Source: Cudoniella acicularis
Taxonomy: Eukaryota > Ascomycota > Leotiomycetes > Helotiales > Helotiaceae
Assembly: GCA_013054445.1 (NCBI GenBank)
Contig: JAAMPI010000071.1
Coordinates: 1-64,000 of the forward strand
DNA length: 64,000 bases
Direction: 5' to 3'
Numbering within the stretch: the stretch's first letter is position 1; the number at the start of each line of letters is the position of its first letter. Position numbers and translations under genes: made by a program. Positions 22,831 to 36,201 of the stretch are shown one piece after another. Under the pieces are notes generated by a model. It ran no database searches. It was not told where the DNA came from and was given only the letters and a program-made list of their open reading frames with translations.

Positions 22831-23249
22831 AGAATAATGACCATCCACTGATCTGAATGTTCCAGAATGCGTATATCTTCTTAGATAACCGCTTGTTATG
22901 TAGGACTCCAGGGGTAAGCAGAGCTGCAAATGTAAGGCGGAACTGCAAAGAGGCCCACCTCCCCCCCCCAATCGAGATATACCAAAAGAAAAAGGGTTCA
23001 AAACTCAATCCCGCGCCCTCTCCCCGCCCTACTATCAAAAGAGTATTCCATAAGAAAGCCGAAAATAAATTGGATTGGCAAGGGATCAAACCTCGGGCCT
23101 CGCCAAATTTACAACTTAAAGAGTTTAGAGTTGAGCTTTGTTTATACAACCGCGTCGCGTCGCTTCGACTTAGATCCGATATATCTCTATCCCATCCATC
23201 TCCTTAAGCGAGAACTCAAAATCCAGCCCAAAAACATCCCCCAAAAAAC
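22831..23249. other. Intergenic region with a second tRNA-like 3' half
   Basis: On the minus strand the sequence at 23095-23079 reads CGAGG-TTTGATC-CCTTG, a possible T-arm, followed by CCAATCC (23078-23072) as a possible 3' acceptor strand. A convincing 5' half is not present, so I treat it as a possible tRNA relic only. C8 and mixed low-complexity sequence lies near 22960-23030. Confidence 0.3.
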
Positions 23250-23423
23250 TAGCTTAACAGGGACTCGAACCCTGGACCCCACTCAAGTCTCGTCAGAAAG
23301 GCACAGCAGAGGGTGAACCCCTCAAGCACCACCGAATATACATTCAGTTTCAGTACCCAACGGCCGCTAAGGAACCCCTTAATATCAACTTCGAGTAGTG
23401 CTCTACCACTGAGCTATCAAACC
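23250..23423 (-). tRNA. tRNA-like gene with about 103-nt insertion in the anticodon loop; isotype unassigned
   Basis: Reading the minus strand from 23423: acceptor GGTTTGA, TA, D-arm GCTC-AGTGGTA-GAGC, then stem CTACT. After an interruption come the matching stem AGTGG, a 4-nt variable loop, a perfect T-arm CAGGG-TTCGAGT-CCCTG and acceptor TTAAGCT, discriminator A and soon a T6 run (Pol III terminator). All seven acceptor pairs form if G-U is allowed. Box A and box B are excellent. The anticodon loop would read C-G-A-A-G-T before the insertion, with G instead of the invariant U at position 33, so the anticodon cannot be assigned and the gene may be a relic or carry an unusual intron. Confidence 0.5.
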
Positions 23424-24080
23424 TGTTTGTGTTTGCTTTGTTTGTTGAAGAAAAAAATGCTTATATTGAATTATAAAGACTGGTTGCGGGGGTGGGGTTG
23501 CCGAGGGGCGAAATTGGGCGGTGGGGAGCGCGTGCTTCCGTCTGCCTCCCTTAAATGGCTAAATGTCAAAGGATGTGTGTTTTGTCTCTCATCTTCAGAG
23601 CTTTCAACCGTATCTACTGAAGCTCTCTGTATTTTGAGACAATTTGCTCCAAGACTCAAAGCGTCAAGCTATCCGAGTTATCCACAGATACCTAAGTACC
23701 TTACTTAATTTGTTCTCAGTTACCGAACTATACTGTATGCGGGGCGCACATGTGTACATATATTATTTCGCGAAAAATGTCCCAAAACAGCTGTACCAGA
23801 TATTATGAAGATATAGCCTAATGGCACAGTATGGTTCTTGGTTTCTTTGCCATGGGCGATAACTCAATATATTTGTTCAGTGATTTATTTCAGATTGTAT
23901 TTTTGATTTGCACATGTGCAATTCATTAAGTACATTCATTGACTTCCACCCAGTCCTCAGGTCTCACGTACCGATGTGGGTAAACTCTTTGCAGGAGATG
24001 CGTTCTCTCTTTAAAAGTCAACTGCTCATCTCAAGAAGTCACACCGTAGACAACTTCTCAAAGAAAAGAACTAGCCCAGC
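23424..24080. other. Intergenic region, no gene seen
   Basis: AT-rich spacer before the GH43 gene. A 131-codon plus frame starting at 23313 runs through the tRNA-like element and is an artefact of it. Confidence 0.45.
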
Positions 24081-25337
24081 ATGCTTCCAATTGCCAACTT
24101 TCTTTTCTTCACAGCTTTATTAACCTTCGCCTCCTTAACAACAGCATTAACAAACCCCATCAAAATCATAAACGGAAGCGACCCCCAAATCATCTGGGAC
24201 AACGGCAAATACTACCTAACCACGACTTCCTGGGGCGACATCCGCATCACAACAGCTAGCACACTTGAAGGATTGAAGAAAGCCACTCCGACGATAGTAT
24301 GGTCCGATACTACAGCTAGTCGCTGCTGCGATGTTTGGTCGCCGGAGATGTATAAGATTGATGGCACTTGGTATATTTATTATACTGCTGGGCCTAATGG
24401 CGGAAATAATTATGCGAAGCAGAAGATTTGGGTGCTTAAAGGTGGAACGGGAAGTCCGGTTTCTAGTAGTTATGCTTTTTTGTCGCAAATACAGCCTCCA
24501 GTTTCGAGTTATGATTCTGGGAGTGGCATGATTGATCCTGTGGGTGCTTAGTTGGCTATGGTGTCATAGAGCAATTCCTTGGTTTTGATTTTGGCTAACG
24601 AGTTAACTAGTCAGTCTTTCGGATGGCAAATGGGAAAAATTACTTCCTCGTACGTTGCATTCCTAATCCATGTATTTCGAAAATGGTTATTGCATTTTAA
24701 GAAAATTTTCGGAGAAATACTATGTTACTGTAGTATATCATAGACGGCGGTGGAGTGCAAGGCTAGAGCTAGCGTCTAATCTTCACCCGCTCAATTCCGC
24801 AACTAACAAATCCAGTTCTCCGGCTGGCCTCCAGGAGGAGGAGGCCAATCCATCTACATCTCGGAGCTCCTAACCCCCTCAACTATCAGCAACGCAACCC
24901 TAATCAGCCAGCCATTCCTCTCATGGGAACTCCACGGTGCTTCCGTAAACGCAGGTCCCAGTGGCATCTCGCACGCTGGCCTCGACTTCATAACCTACAG
25001 CGCCTCGCTCTGCACCACCCAATACCCATCCCTCGGTCTCCTCTCTTTGAAGAAAGGCAACGATCCCCTCCTCCCTGAATCTTGGACCAAATCCCAAGAC
25101 CCGATTTTTAAGTCTGCGAATGGTGTTTATGGACCTGCGGGTAATGGGTTTTTTAGAAGTCCGGATGGAACGCAGGATTGGATTGTTTTTCATGTTAATA
25201 GGAAGGTGGATGGTGGGTGTGATGGGAATAGGCAGACTTTTGTGCAGAAGGTTGATTGGGGGACGGAGGGGGAGCCCAAGTTGGGGGATCCGGCTGCGCC
25301 TGGGACAAGTATGGTGGCTCCTTCTGGGGAGAAATAG
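24081..25337 (+). CDS. Secreted glycoside hydrolase family 43 protein, general-acid Glu apparently replaced
   Basis: Exons 24081-24539, 24611-24649 (39 nt) and 24816-25337, all phase 0, give 339 aa. A hydrophobic signal peptide (about residues 1-22) precedes NPIKIINGSDPQIIWDNGKYYL, where the Asp of GSDP is the expected GH43 base. DVWSPEMYKIDGTWYIYYTA is the family's WAPE block. The exon 1-2-3 joins rebuild GMIDPSVFRMANGKNYFLFSGW, which places the pKa-modulating Asp. The block that normally reads NEGP/EGP reads VNAGPSG here, so the general-acid Glu seems to be Ala. Typical substrates are arabinan or xylan side chains. Without the acid the protein could be inactive or a binding protein. The neighbouring residues otherwise fit (FITYSAS, LGLLSL). 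Confidence 0.85.
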
Positions 25338-27133
25338 GGGTGACTTGAGGAAGTGGTCCTCTTTTAGATTGCGGGGTGTTGGGCTTATGCGATGAGCGTT
25401 GTGGTTGGAACTTTGAATTGAGTATCTGCTTCTTCGGATTGACAGAGAATATCTCTTTGCGGGAGTGCGTAGAAAAGGCAGGTTTCTTTCTACGTGAACG
25501 GAAACGAATGTTGACTCTGGTTGAGAACTCTCAATAAAAGAGGCCGAAGAAGCTTTGTTTCTTCATATAAGAATTCGAAGGAATATCACAAATGCGCCAG
25601 TTGCGAAAGTGTAAGCTGCCACTCGATTCTGATTTGGATTAGTACTCCCTCAGTTCCCACTTTTAGCTTTTCTTGCACTTTCCAGAGAACTTGAAATAAC
25701 GTGAGTCTTGTCTCGCTCTCGCAGGATGCGTTCATTTCGACAGTCATACCCCGTTTGAAAAAATTTAAAAAGAGAGAAACTACTTAGCAACTCACCTATT
25801 GGGCCGTTGTGTTGTAAATTTCTGGATGTTTCTTGATATCTCTCCTCATTTGAGCTTTTTTCCTTGTGCATGTGGAAGAGGCTCGGTGTCGGATGAGAAA
25901 CTTAGCCTAAAGGCCGTAAAATTGTCGCGAGGTCTGAGCATCTATGTTTTTGTTAAGTTTGTCTCATTTCGTAGAACCATTCCCTCGTATTTCCTCATAT
26001 TTTTCTCCTCGTGTGAGTAGTTTTCTTTGCGGCTAAGTAGCCATGTAAAATATTCGATGAGCTAAAGCTTTCTTTTCCCTTCCGAGAAGCTCGAGCAGAA
26101 TTCGACCGCGTTTCACCGAATGAGGTGTTCCCTGGTACCGTACCGTTTTGTCAGGTGGGATCTATACGAGAATTTGGTCAAGAGGAAAGACGGATATTTC
26201 GGCAACTCCTGAGGTTTGGTAGCATTTCGTTCCATCATTGTGCCGACACCTGCAAGCTTCCGCACTCGCCGAGATGCAATGTCGTTGATGTTTTTTTTTC
26301 AAAACATGCGGGCTGCCATGCAGGGCCCTTTATATTTGCACAATGACGATGTTTGTGGTCCAGGCGCCACTGAGCTGTAGCAGAGCTGATTGAGATGAAG
26401 CTGGTGAAGTGACAAAAAGTGTGGAGAAGCCCAGGGATGGGCAGCAGGACCCAGCCACCCGGCGGATCTCCAGCCACCATTTCTCCATGAAGGCAAGCGC
26501 ACTTCAGGCTTGGCATGTTTCAGGAACAACTTGGAGCTTGCAATTACAAGCTTCGTGACGGCGACTATCATTTTCGTTTGGGTCTTTTGATTGTTTCCCC
26601 TCATTTTCTGCCCTGTTAGGCATTGATCTCTACATTCCGTTGTCCAGTACCTCGCACGCAGAGCCAAATGAGGCCACGATGCGGACAAACCCTTGCTCCT
26701 TCCGAGTTTGGAGACAAAATTGACCATGGCAAATGGCAAGTGGCAAGAGCAGTGTACAAGAGAGTTTATCCCCTTTGTGGAGCATGACCAGGCAGATGAG
26801 ATGAATTAGCCTCATGATCCAAAAATCGCAGCTCAAGGCTTTGATACAGTAGCACATTCAATGTTGAAGGCTCTTCGTTGGCTTAAGAACGCCATTTTCC
26901 CTCCAGCCATTCAGCAAAAACCCACATTCAAAACCATAGCAACCACCATCTGTCAACAAAACAATCTCCTGACTCTAGACGCATTTTCAAGCTGCCGTCC
27001 ACGAACTGCCTTGAACATACCCCGGAGATTTTGCAATTCCGCCATTTCCAGGGAAGATATTCACTTCAACACTTCTTCGACTTGTGGCAACCCCTCCTTC
27101 CTTGAACCTGCAACTTATCGTAGAGCTTCGAAA
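25338..27133. other. Long intergenic region, no supported gene
   Basis: About 1.8 kb. Overlapping open frames on the minus strand (26235-26739, 90-146 codons) show no domain. The frame of the next gene is open upstream from 26861 to its likely ATG at 27134, but that stretch looks like promoter or leader and lacks a signal peptide at its own start. Confidence 0.45.
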
Positions 27134-28273
27134 ATGTCTCTCAGTGCCACCATGATCTGTATTCTCGTCGCCATCCCCAATCTAGTGCTGAACGTGTGCG
27201 CCGCAGCAGCGCCCTGTCCACCTGTTCCATGTACCTTCACGATCGCTGCGACCGGTATCAACAACGGCATAGTCAAGGAAGACACTATTGGAGAATTCAG
27301 AATTGGTGGAACGTATCCTCAGGGATTATTCCTGCTTGAGAATGGCACCCTGACGGATTCCCTAAACCATACCTGCCTGATTGAACCCAATACTTTCCAG
27401 CTTCAATGCACCCAAGGCTTGCCAGAAACAACTACATTCACATTCTCGAACAACTTCCTCATACAACATGAAAATGGTTCTAACTGGGTGGCTTGCCCTG
27501 CTAGCGGTCCTGGCAATGATGGAAGCTTTAACATTTTCAGCGACGCCAAGCAACTCAGTGCTGGATGCGTATCTATTCAGTTGCAGGCTGGAGCCTTTGC
27601 TTGTTCCGCTCTTGGTCGTCCATCTTGTACCACAAATACCGTGGCTTCAACTCCAATTGCCACGGCTTCTCCTACAACTGGCTTAGCGTCAGCCATCCCG
27701 GCAGTTGCAGCATCAAGCACTTCTACTGCACCGCCTTCTTCGCCGACGCCAGTATGTCCATCAAATATATCATCTGGATATTTTCAGTTCCCCCACCTCA
27801 TTGTTCCAACATCCCCAGAGAGTCCCGATACTGCTTTTGGAAACTCATACAAAGCATATATTTCGCCCATCAACTCGACACTCTTCAATTTTGATATTCC
27901 AGCCACAGCTCCATACACAGGCACTTGCTCACTCGTCTTCCTCTTCCCATATGCTGATTCAACCGATCCCTCAGCTGGAAAATACTACTTTTCTGGCATC
28001 GAACAAGAACTTGGAGAAAATGGAGGTTTGGACTTCGCATTGCTCTCTGGTGTAGCCACGACAAGTACGACATACAACACCACACCTTCAGTGGCTGTTG
28101 ATTTTGGAAAGACTCAGATCATCCCCGGGAACAATTACACAATTGGTACGTTCCCATGCCAGAGCGGGGATGCTATCACTATTTCAGCTACGAGTAAGAA
28201 TAATACCGAGTTGGATTACTTTCAGGATAGCGCACCTTCTGCGATTGGCCTGTATCTTGTTCCTTGTGCTTAA
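27134..28273 (+). CDS. Secreted cell-wall-type protein with C-terminal But2 domain
   Basis: The start was placed at ATG 27134 because MSLSATMICILVAIPNLVLNVCAAAA is a clear signal peptide; the open frame reaches 273 nt further upstream with no such signal. The protein is 379 aa. Residues 25-170 (FTIAATGIN, EDTIGEFRIGG, CVSIQLQAGAFACSALG) resemble fungal cell-wall/PhiA-like domains, but this is weak. A Ser/Thr/Ala/Pro linker at 180-215 is probably O-glycosylated. Residues 220-379 (YFQFPHLIVPTSPESPDTAFGN, NFDIP, TCSLVFLFPY, FPCQSGDAITIS, IGLYLVPC) match the But2 C-terminal domain, common in secreted fungal proteins of unknown role. Several N-glycosylation sequons are visible. Confidence 0.8.
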   Translation: MSLSATMICILVAIPNLVLNVCAAAAPCPPVPCTFTIAATGINNGIVKEDTIGEFRIGGTYPQGLFLLENGTLTDSLNHTCLIEPNTFQLQCTQGLPETTTFTFSNNFLIQHENGSNWVACPASGPGNDGSFNIFSDAKQLSAGCVSIQLQAGAFACSALGRPSCTTNTVASTPIATASPTTGLASAIPAVAASSTSTAPPSSPTPVCPSNISSGYFQFPHLIVPTSPESPDTAFGNSYKAYISPINSTLFNFDIPATAPYTGTCSLVFLFPYADSTDPSAGKYYFSGIEQELGENGGLDFALLSGVATTSTTYNTTPSVAVDFGKTQIIPGNNYTIGTFPCQSGDAITISATSKNNTELDYFQDSAPSAIGLYLVPCA

Positions 28274-30572
<2,299 letters not shown>

Positions 30573-30885
30573 TTTGCAGCTAGAGGGTATACCTATGTCT
30601 TTTGATTTAGCATGGTGTTATGGAGTTTTGGTAGATGCATTTATCAAAAGTACTAGGAGGATTACGGAAAGGAGTTTCAAAAAACGGGGCCATTTAGCAT
30701 TGCACAATTAAATTCTCGTTTGAGTCCAGATCTCATCTCCATTGCATTGGAGTGATTAGCCCTTTCATTCATCACTACCTTCAGCCAGATACAAACAACT
30801 GAAGCGTTTTCGCCAATTTTGGCTCCATATAACACCACACCACCAATGCCTGACAAATCCCCAGACGCCTCGTTCATAGATCACA

Positions 30886-33650
30886 TTAAGCCCTCGTTGA
30901 ACTCTTTACTGATTCCTTCCCAGCCGGTCTCCTCGTTTGCTTCCTTACAGGCTGATAAACATCATTAAAATTCATGACAACACCCAAAAATCTCATATCA
31001 ACATCAGGTTGGTACGCCAAATCACCTAATAACAAACAGACTCGTGACCGGAAATGCCCACCCAATGCCTGTAATCTCTCTTGAAGGGCCGGGAATTCAT
31101 CAGCAATAGAGTCCTCTGAACCATCCACAGGGGTAGAGTCATGCAGATGTCGAGGTCCTCGTCGTGTAGTTGCAGGTGTATTAATTAACATCCCATCATC
31201 GTCTTCTCGTCTTCCCTGTGCCTCTGTGCGTGCTTCGGCGCCTTGTCGACGAGTAAAATCTGATACAGCCCAGCTGTAAAGGCCATCTACAGCATCTCTA
31301 TAGCTGAGCATAAGCCGCAGGATCTCACCCAGTTGAACCATGAAGGTGTTTTCATCTACCTCCCCATGATACTTCTTCTTTGCTCCAAGCAGGCCTTTAT
31401 GCGTAATGGCGTTTAGATACTTTGTGTGTGCTTTAATTAAGTCGTCCAAGGTGCATCCTTCTTTATGTATAGCCGTCTGAAGCTCATCCCATGAACTCTC
31501 AATAACCTCGAAAAGAATGTAGTACTGTAGCTGACCAATGAAATGTATCATCTCAGCAAGAACACCTCTTGTCAATTTCCACGCCTGAGCCACATTTTTA
31601 TCTTCCCCTTGGAGAACTCCACGTGCTCCAGTCATGCATTTTCGCCACGTCGAAGCCAAAGCAAACTCAACTCGCTTTATGCGCCATAGGAAGTTGAAAA
31701 CCTTCAGATACTGACGATTTCCCCATTCTGTTACAACAACATCAACAGGAGCGTCGATTTTATACTCTAACGTGAAACAGTCCCATCCGATGTCTCCATG
31801 AGATAATTGCAACATTCGAGCATCCAGTCTGCGCAAAACTTCGGGGGAATCATATTGTGCATTGGAGCCTCTGATGGCGTGCTCCAATTGTGCGGTGAGC
31901 GTGTGCCTGTATTGTGCTCCTGCAGGACGGTCTAGGTTGGAGGATAGGGACTCCATAAGAAGGGCAATGAAATCGCCTTGACCCAATAATATGTAATTCT
32001 TGAGCGCCTTGAGATGCTCAAACAGATGGAATTTTTCTGCCATTAAATGTATAAGGCGGGCCATTGTGGTTTTGTAGGCCTCGTCAATCCAGGTTTCCAG
32101 AGTTGCTGTATCGCCATAGCGGAGCTCCTTTGATGCAGCTTTTGAATACTCTTCGACCCACTGTGAATCGCCGCATCCGTATCGAATAAAATTGAGTGAC
32201 TTGCCAATCAAAAAGACTTTCTGAGCAAAATCTTGAGTGATGATACTTGGTACCATGTCTTCGTTTAACTTGTACTTGTCTTCCCAAACACTGCTCGCCC
32301 CTCCGCGGTTCTTGCCGTCCTGAGCATCAATGATGGCATTTGGATCTTGTTCCGAAACAAAAAACTCGTGGTAAGGATCTGACAATTCGCCATCATAAAT
32401 CCAATGCCGTAGCATGTCATAAAATGGTCGTGTGACGTGAATTAGAAGGCGTTCTGCGAAAGCTCCAACCATTGGATCGCCGTGAGAAGATGAGAATCCA
32501 TGTATAAGTGAAATTAGCTGTCCACCTCTTTTGCTCTTTGACTCCTCACTGATCAAGCTCATCAGGCGGAGACCCATGGTAGCTTCGCGAGTCCATACCA
32601 CGCATCTTTTCAATGTCACTCCAGCTTTGCCTATACCCCCTCGTGGCTCTTTCTCATCCAGGGCCGACAGAGCGCGTCGGATTTGACCCTCTAAAGTAGC
32701 TACCAATCCAAGATATGACCGAAGCTCACCTGCTACAGCGGCTCGTAGGCTCTGACCTAGAAGGCCCCCATCTGCCGATTGTACAAAGGTTGAAAGTCCT
32801 CTATACAGTAAAGAAGGCTCGGCTAGTGTATGAAGAATTGATATTATGGGCACTGGTAAAGTAGGAGGTAATTTAAGACTTGAATTCGAGGAAAACGGTA
32901 GATGAGTGGAGGACAGTCCTTGAAGTGTGAAGGGCAGGTCGCGGAGTAGTGCTGTCTCTGGTGGGTCAATCTCAACATAATTCTCCGCTAGCAAAGCTGT
33001 TTTCAAAGCGACACTTTCCCTTTGGAGGGCGGGTGTTTTGGTGAAGACTTGCTCTTCCTCTTTCCTATCTTTTTGTCCACCCTCACGTGTTGGTAGCCTT
33101 TTGAGTCCCTCTGGAGCAAATGCCTCTTGAAAAGGTTGGCTTTCCCTTTGCGAGCCATATTCCGGTGATTTTGGTAGACCATAGTCCAAATTCCTGCTCT
33201 CTCGCCCGTTTTTAACAGGGCTTTTAAACGGGCTCGTTAAAATTGGAGGAGTTTTTTGTTGGTGATAGCCGAGTTGGTACAGGAAATATAGCACAGCCCA
33301 TTTTTGATTAATTGCTGGAATAGAGAGAAGTTTGCTGTATAAATTCGTAAACCGAAGTGCCTTTTCCGGGCTTGCGTTTGTTTGTATCAGCCGTTTCTTG
33401 ATGAGATCCGATGCCTGGTTTACATCTGCCACAACAGCTGGGCCTCTTGAGCTGTGTTACGAGAGTCAGTTTATAAAAGTTTCCCAGAAAGTGGAATCGA
33501 GAACTACCTCTCCAAAACCTCCCTCACGAATTCTGCCGCATTGCTCTGCTTTTCGTGAGTCGCGGCAGGATCCTCGCCAGGAAGCTCTACCAATAACCGC
33601 CGAACTAAACGGTCAATGCCTTGGTTGACTCGTTGCCTCTGAGAAGACAT
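30886..33650 (-). CDS. Gamma-tubulin complex component 3 (Spc98/Alp6)
   Basis: Exon 1 (33650-33508) encodes MSSQRQRVNQGIDRLVRRLLVEL and joins, across a 56-nt GTAGTT...ACAG intron, to a long exon (33451-30886). The total is 902 aa. The N-terminal GRIP1 region includes EKALRFTNLYSKLLSIPAINQKWAVLYFLYQLG, LLRDLPFTLQGLSS and LRLMSLISEESK. SSSHGDPMVGAFAERLLIHVTRPFYDMLRHWIYDGELSDPYHEFFVSEQ is a GCP signature. The GRIP2 region (FIALLMESLSSNLDRPA, FTLEYKIDAPVDVVV, FNFLWRIKRVEF) binds gamma-tubulin. The protein forms the gamma-tubulin small complex at spindle pole bodies and nucleates microtubules. It is divergent from HFI1 with 337 bp between starts. Confidence 0.95.
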
Positions 33651-33987
33651 AGTCGCATCGTTGCGAATTGTGTGGTGGTGTTGTGTTTTCCAAAGCGCAG
33701 AAACATTTGTCTCGTGGCGGACGCGACCAACGCGCATCCCCGCCGAGCCATCTCAACGGCGAACACCCCTACAAAGCAGTGCAGCCTGAGGCAAGATTCA
33801 CACCAGTTGGACGTCACCTCGAAAGAAGGAGAGAATTGCGGCATCTCGAGCTATCGCCCACAAACTCACATTGTGCTAGATCATCACCATATCGCATCGC
33901 TAGATTCGTCTGGCATTGCGCTTTTCATGGGCCCTTGATTCTCCCTCAAGTCGCGCTCCCAAGGCCGCACCAGGCGCGACTCCCAAG

Positions 33988-35536
33988 ATGCCCGACATCG
34001 ATCCCGCGGCACTGAGCCGGCCATCCATCTCGACAACTCCAATATTACCTCCGAAAACGCTCAGCGCATCTATGCCCAGTGTCCCGAAGGTTGCCAAATC
34101 CAGCCATGTTCCCCCACGAATCGATTTGGAGCCGCTCTACACGTCGCTCAAGCTTGCGATTGGTGAGCATTGGGGAACATATAAAGAATCTATAACCCTT
34201 TTTATGATCGGTTCGTACAGCTCCATAAGATAATTTTTGGCCTGGGAAAGCGCATATAACCGCGTATTACAATATATACTAACTTTCCACGTCCAGGGCA
34301 ACTGAATCAACTCGAGCTAGCAGCACGAATCGATGGCTTTCTTGTTACCCCGTCCGCGGAAATAGAACATCTACATAACCAACTTGTTTCTGCAATATAC
34401 GCAAATGTTACTCGGGAGATGCCAGATCAAGGTGTGGCGAGTTGGGTCAGCGCAAATGATAAACCTACTGCCGGCGCAGGCAGCAAACCTGTCAGCGGAG
34501 ATGCAGCAGAACAAAGACTCAAGACCGAAGTTATGCAATTACCAAGTAGAGATCGAAGGCGACTAAAAGATTTAAGTCAAAACGATGTAAGTACCTTGAT
34601 AAAGTTTGATATTTTGAAAATATACTGATTTCAATTTGAAGTTCGAGCCTCAAGACGCCTTTGCCAGTATATTTGGTGAACATCGTCGGCCAAAAGCCGC
34701 TAGACTTGTAGAACCTGTACCTGCAAGTGCTGGTGGCTTAAATAAGACTAGTATGGCCCTTTACTTCTTTAATTTCCTAAGTATGCTTACAAACTATAGA
34801 TTGGGACTTGGAAATTCGAAAAAGATATGCACAGACCTTGGCTGTAGAGTCAGGAGAATTCCCTGATACGCAGAATATTGAGTCTCGGATGCTTCCAATT
34901 TGCTACGAGGTTGGCCTCACTTCTGGGCATGTCCCTGATGCGGCGCATTTCATGTCCGTTGCTACGGAGACTTTTTTGAAAGAAGTCTTGTCTTCTATAT
35001 TTAGCAAGACAAGGAGCAATGGGCCAGGGACTGCTGGAAGTGCTGGGACGGGAGGTGGTGCTTCTTGGGTTCAGACCCACAAATATCGAATTCAGCTCGA
35101 GAAGGAAGAAGAAGCGTGGCTGCGAGGTGAGATCCAGAGAGATAAAGGCGGTTTACTTCCTACGGAAGCAAGAGCTGCAAGTGAGCGCGCATCACTTGGA
35201 ATGGCCGACGTTCGAACGGCCCTTGAGCTCGGAGATTGCGGTCTAGGACAAATGCCCGTTGTAATGGAGCAAATTGTCTTTGGCTATCGGGAGGGAGAAC
35301 TTGAAGCCTGGGATGATTACTCTTTCCCCGAAAATTACAGCGTAGCTGTTGTCGAGGACGCCGATGGTGACATTGAAATGGGAGGAGTTAATGGTTCTAA
35401 TGGCGTCAACGGGTTTAACGGCGTCAACGGCCACGCCTACGATGCTGATAGCGATTCTGGATGGATTGGAGGCGAATATGAAGACAAGGCGGATCTGGAC
35501 AATCTCTTAGATTCGTGCCTTGCTATTGGAGCTTGA
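33988..35536 (+). CDS. HFI1: SAGA coactivator subunit Hfi1/Ada1 (TADA1 family)
   Basis: Four exons (33988-34210, 34297-34586, 34642-34750, 34800-35536) give 452 aa. The start is the first in-frame ATG ([13 protein letters not shown]). After a Pro/Ser-rich leader, [40 protein letters not shown] is the Ada1 N-terminal domain that contacts SAGA core subunits. The second conserved block is [46 protein letters not shown], the histone-fold-like region that pairs with Spt7/TAF partners. The C-terminus has [15 protein letters not shown] repeats and an acidic end. It is a structural subunit of the SAGA histone acetyltransferase complex in the nucleus. The NGVNG repeats look like slippage products. Confidence 0.9.
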
Positions 35537-36201
35537 GGCTCAGCTGTTATATATTGGGCATGGGCGCTGGTTGGCATTTTTGGGTTTCAGAGGTGCATTG
35601 CATAGCTTGCGCGGCGTTTAGGATCTGGGCTCTGTACAGTGCTATGGGTGTACAAAGATGGCCTAAAAGACATGGGAAGCAGGGAGTCTGGTTACGGATG
35701 GCATTCTGTCGGTGGGTGATACCCTGGATGGCTCTTTGGAAGTCACTGTGATATAACAATAAAGTAAAACGTAAAATATTTCAGTCGCTTTTCACTGAAT
35801 TTGTCGTGAATTTTTCTCTGATCCCCGGGGGGATGAAAGTCGGAATGTGTTATAAAGTTCACTAGAATAGCGAAAAGCAATCCATTAAGATTTATTTTAC
35901 CCTCAATAAAACTGATTCTGACTGAATGACGATGCTAGTGTGCGGCGCATTATAGTAAAAATACTTAGGTGTGTGTTTTATTAAGAACCGGCACTATGAA
36001 AGAATCCGACCGACAATAGTTGCTGAATGTTGATTTCGCTCTTTCCCTAAAGCGCATTGAATTCAAGGCCTCACAGCCTTGTTGGTACGTCAGCCTAGTT
36101 TCAAAATTTACAGCCTCTCATTCCTCCCACTTTCCTGTCATACAAGATTCGATTTCCCACATCATTTCCAAGGAATCGCAGACATAAAGACGTCCGCAGA
36201 C
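35537..36201. other. Intergenic region, no gene seen
   Basis: About 660 nt between two plus-strand genes. It contains an unremarkable AT-rich stretch at 35750-36010, likely the HFI1 3' end and the AIP1 promoter. Confidence 0.5.

Noticed and set aside
23131..23708. Plus-strand frames crossing the tRNA-like element
   Set aside because: The predicted protein text (GTRTLDP) is the translated T-arm of the element, a common artefact.
26235..26739. Overlapping minus-strand frames of 90-146 codons upstream of the But2 gene
   Set aside because: Two overlapping frames, neither with motifs; typical random frames in GC-moderate intergenic DNA.
26861..27133. N-terminal extension of the But2-domain protein
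   Set aside because: The signal peptide begins exactly at ATG 27134, and the upstream part would bury it.
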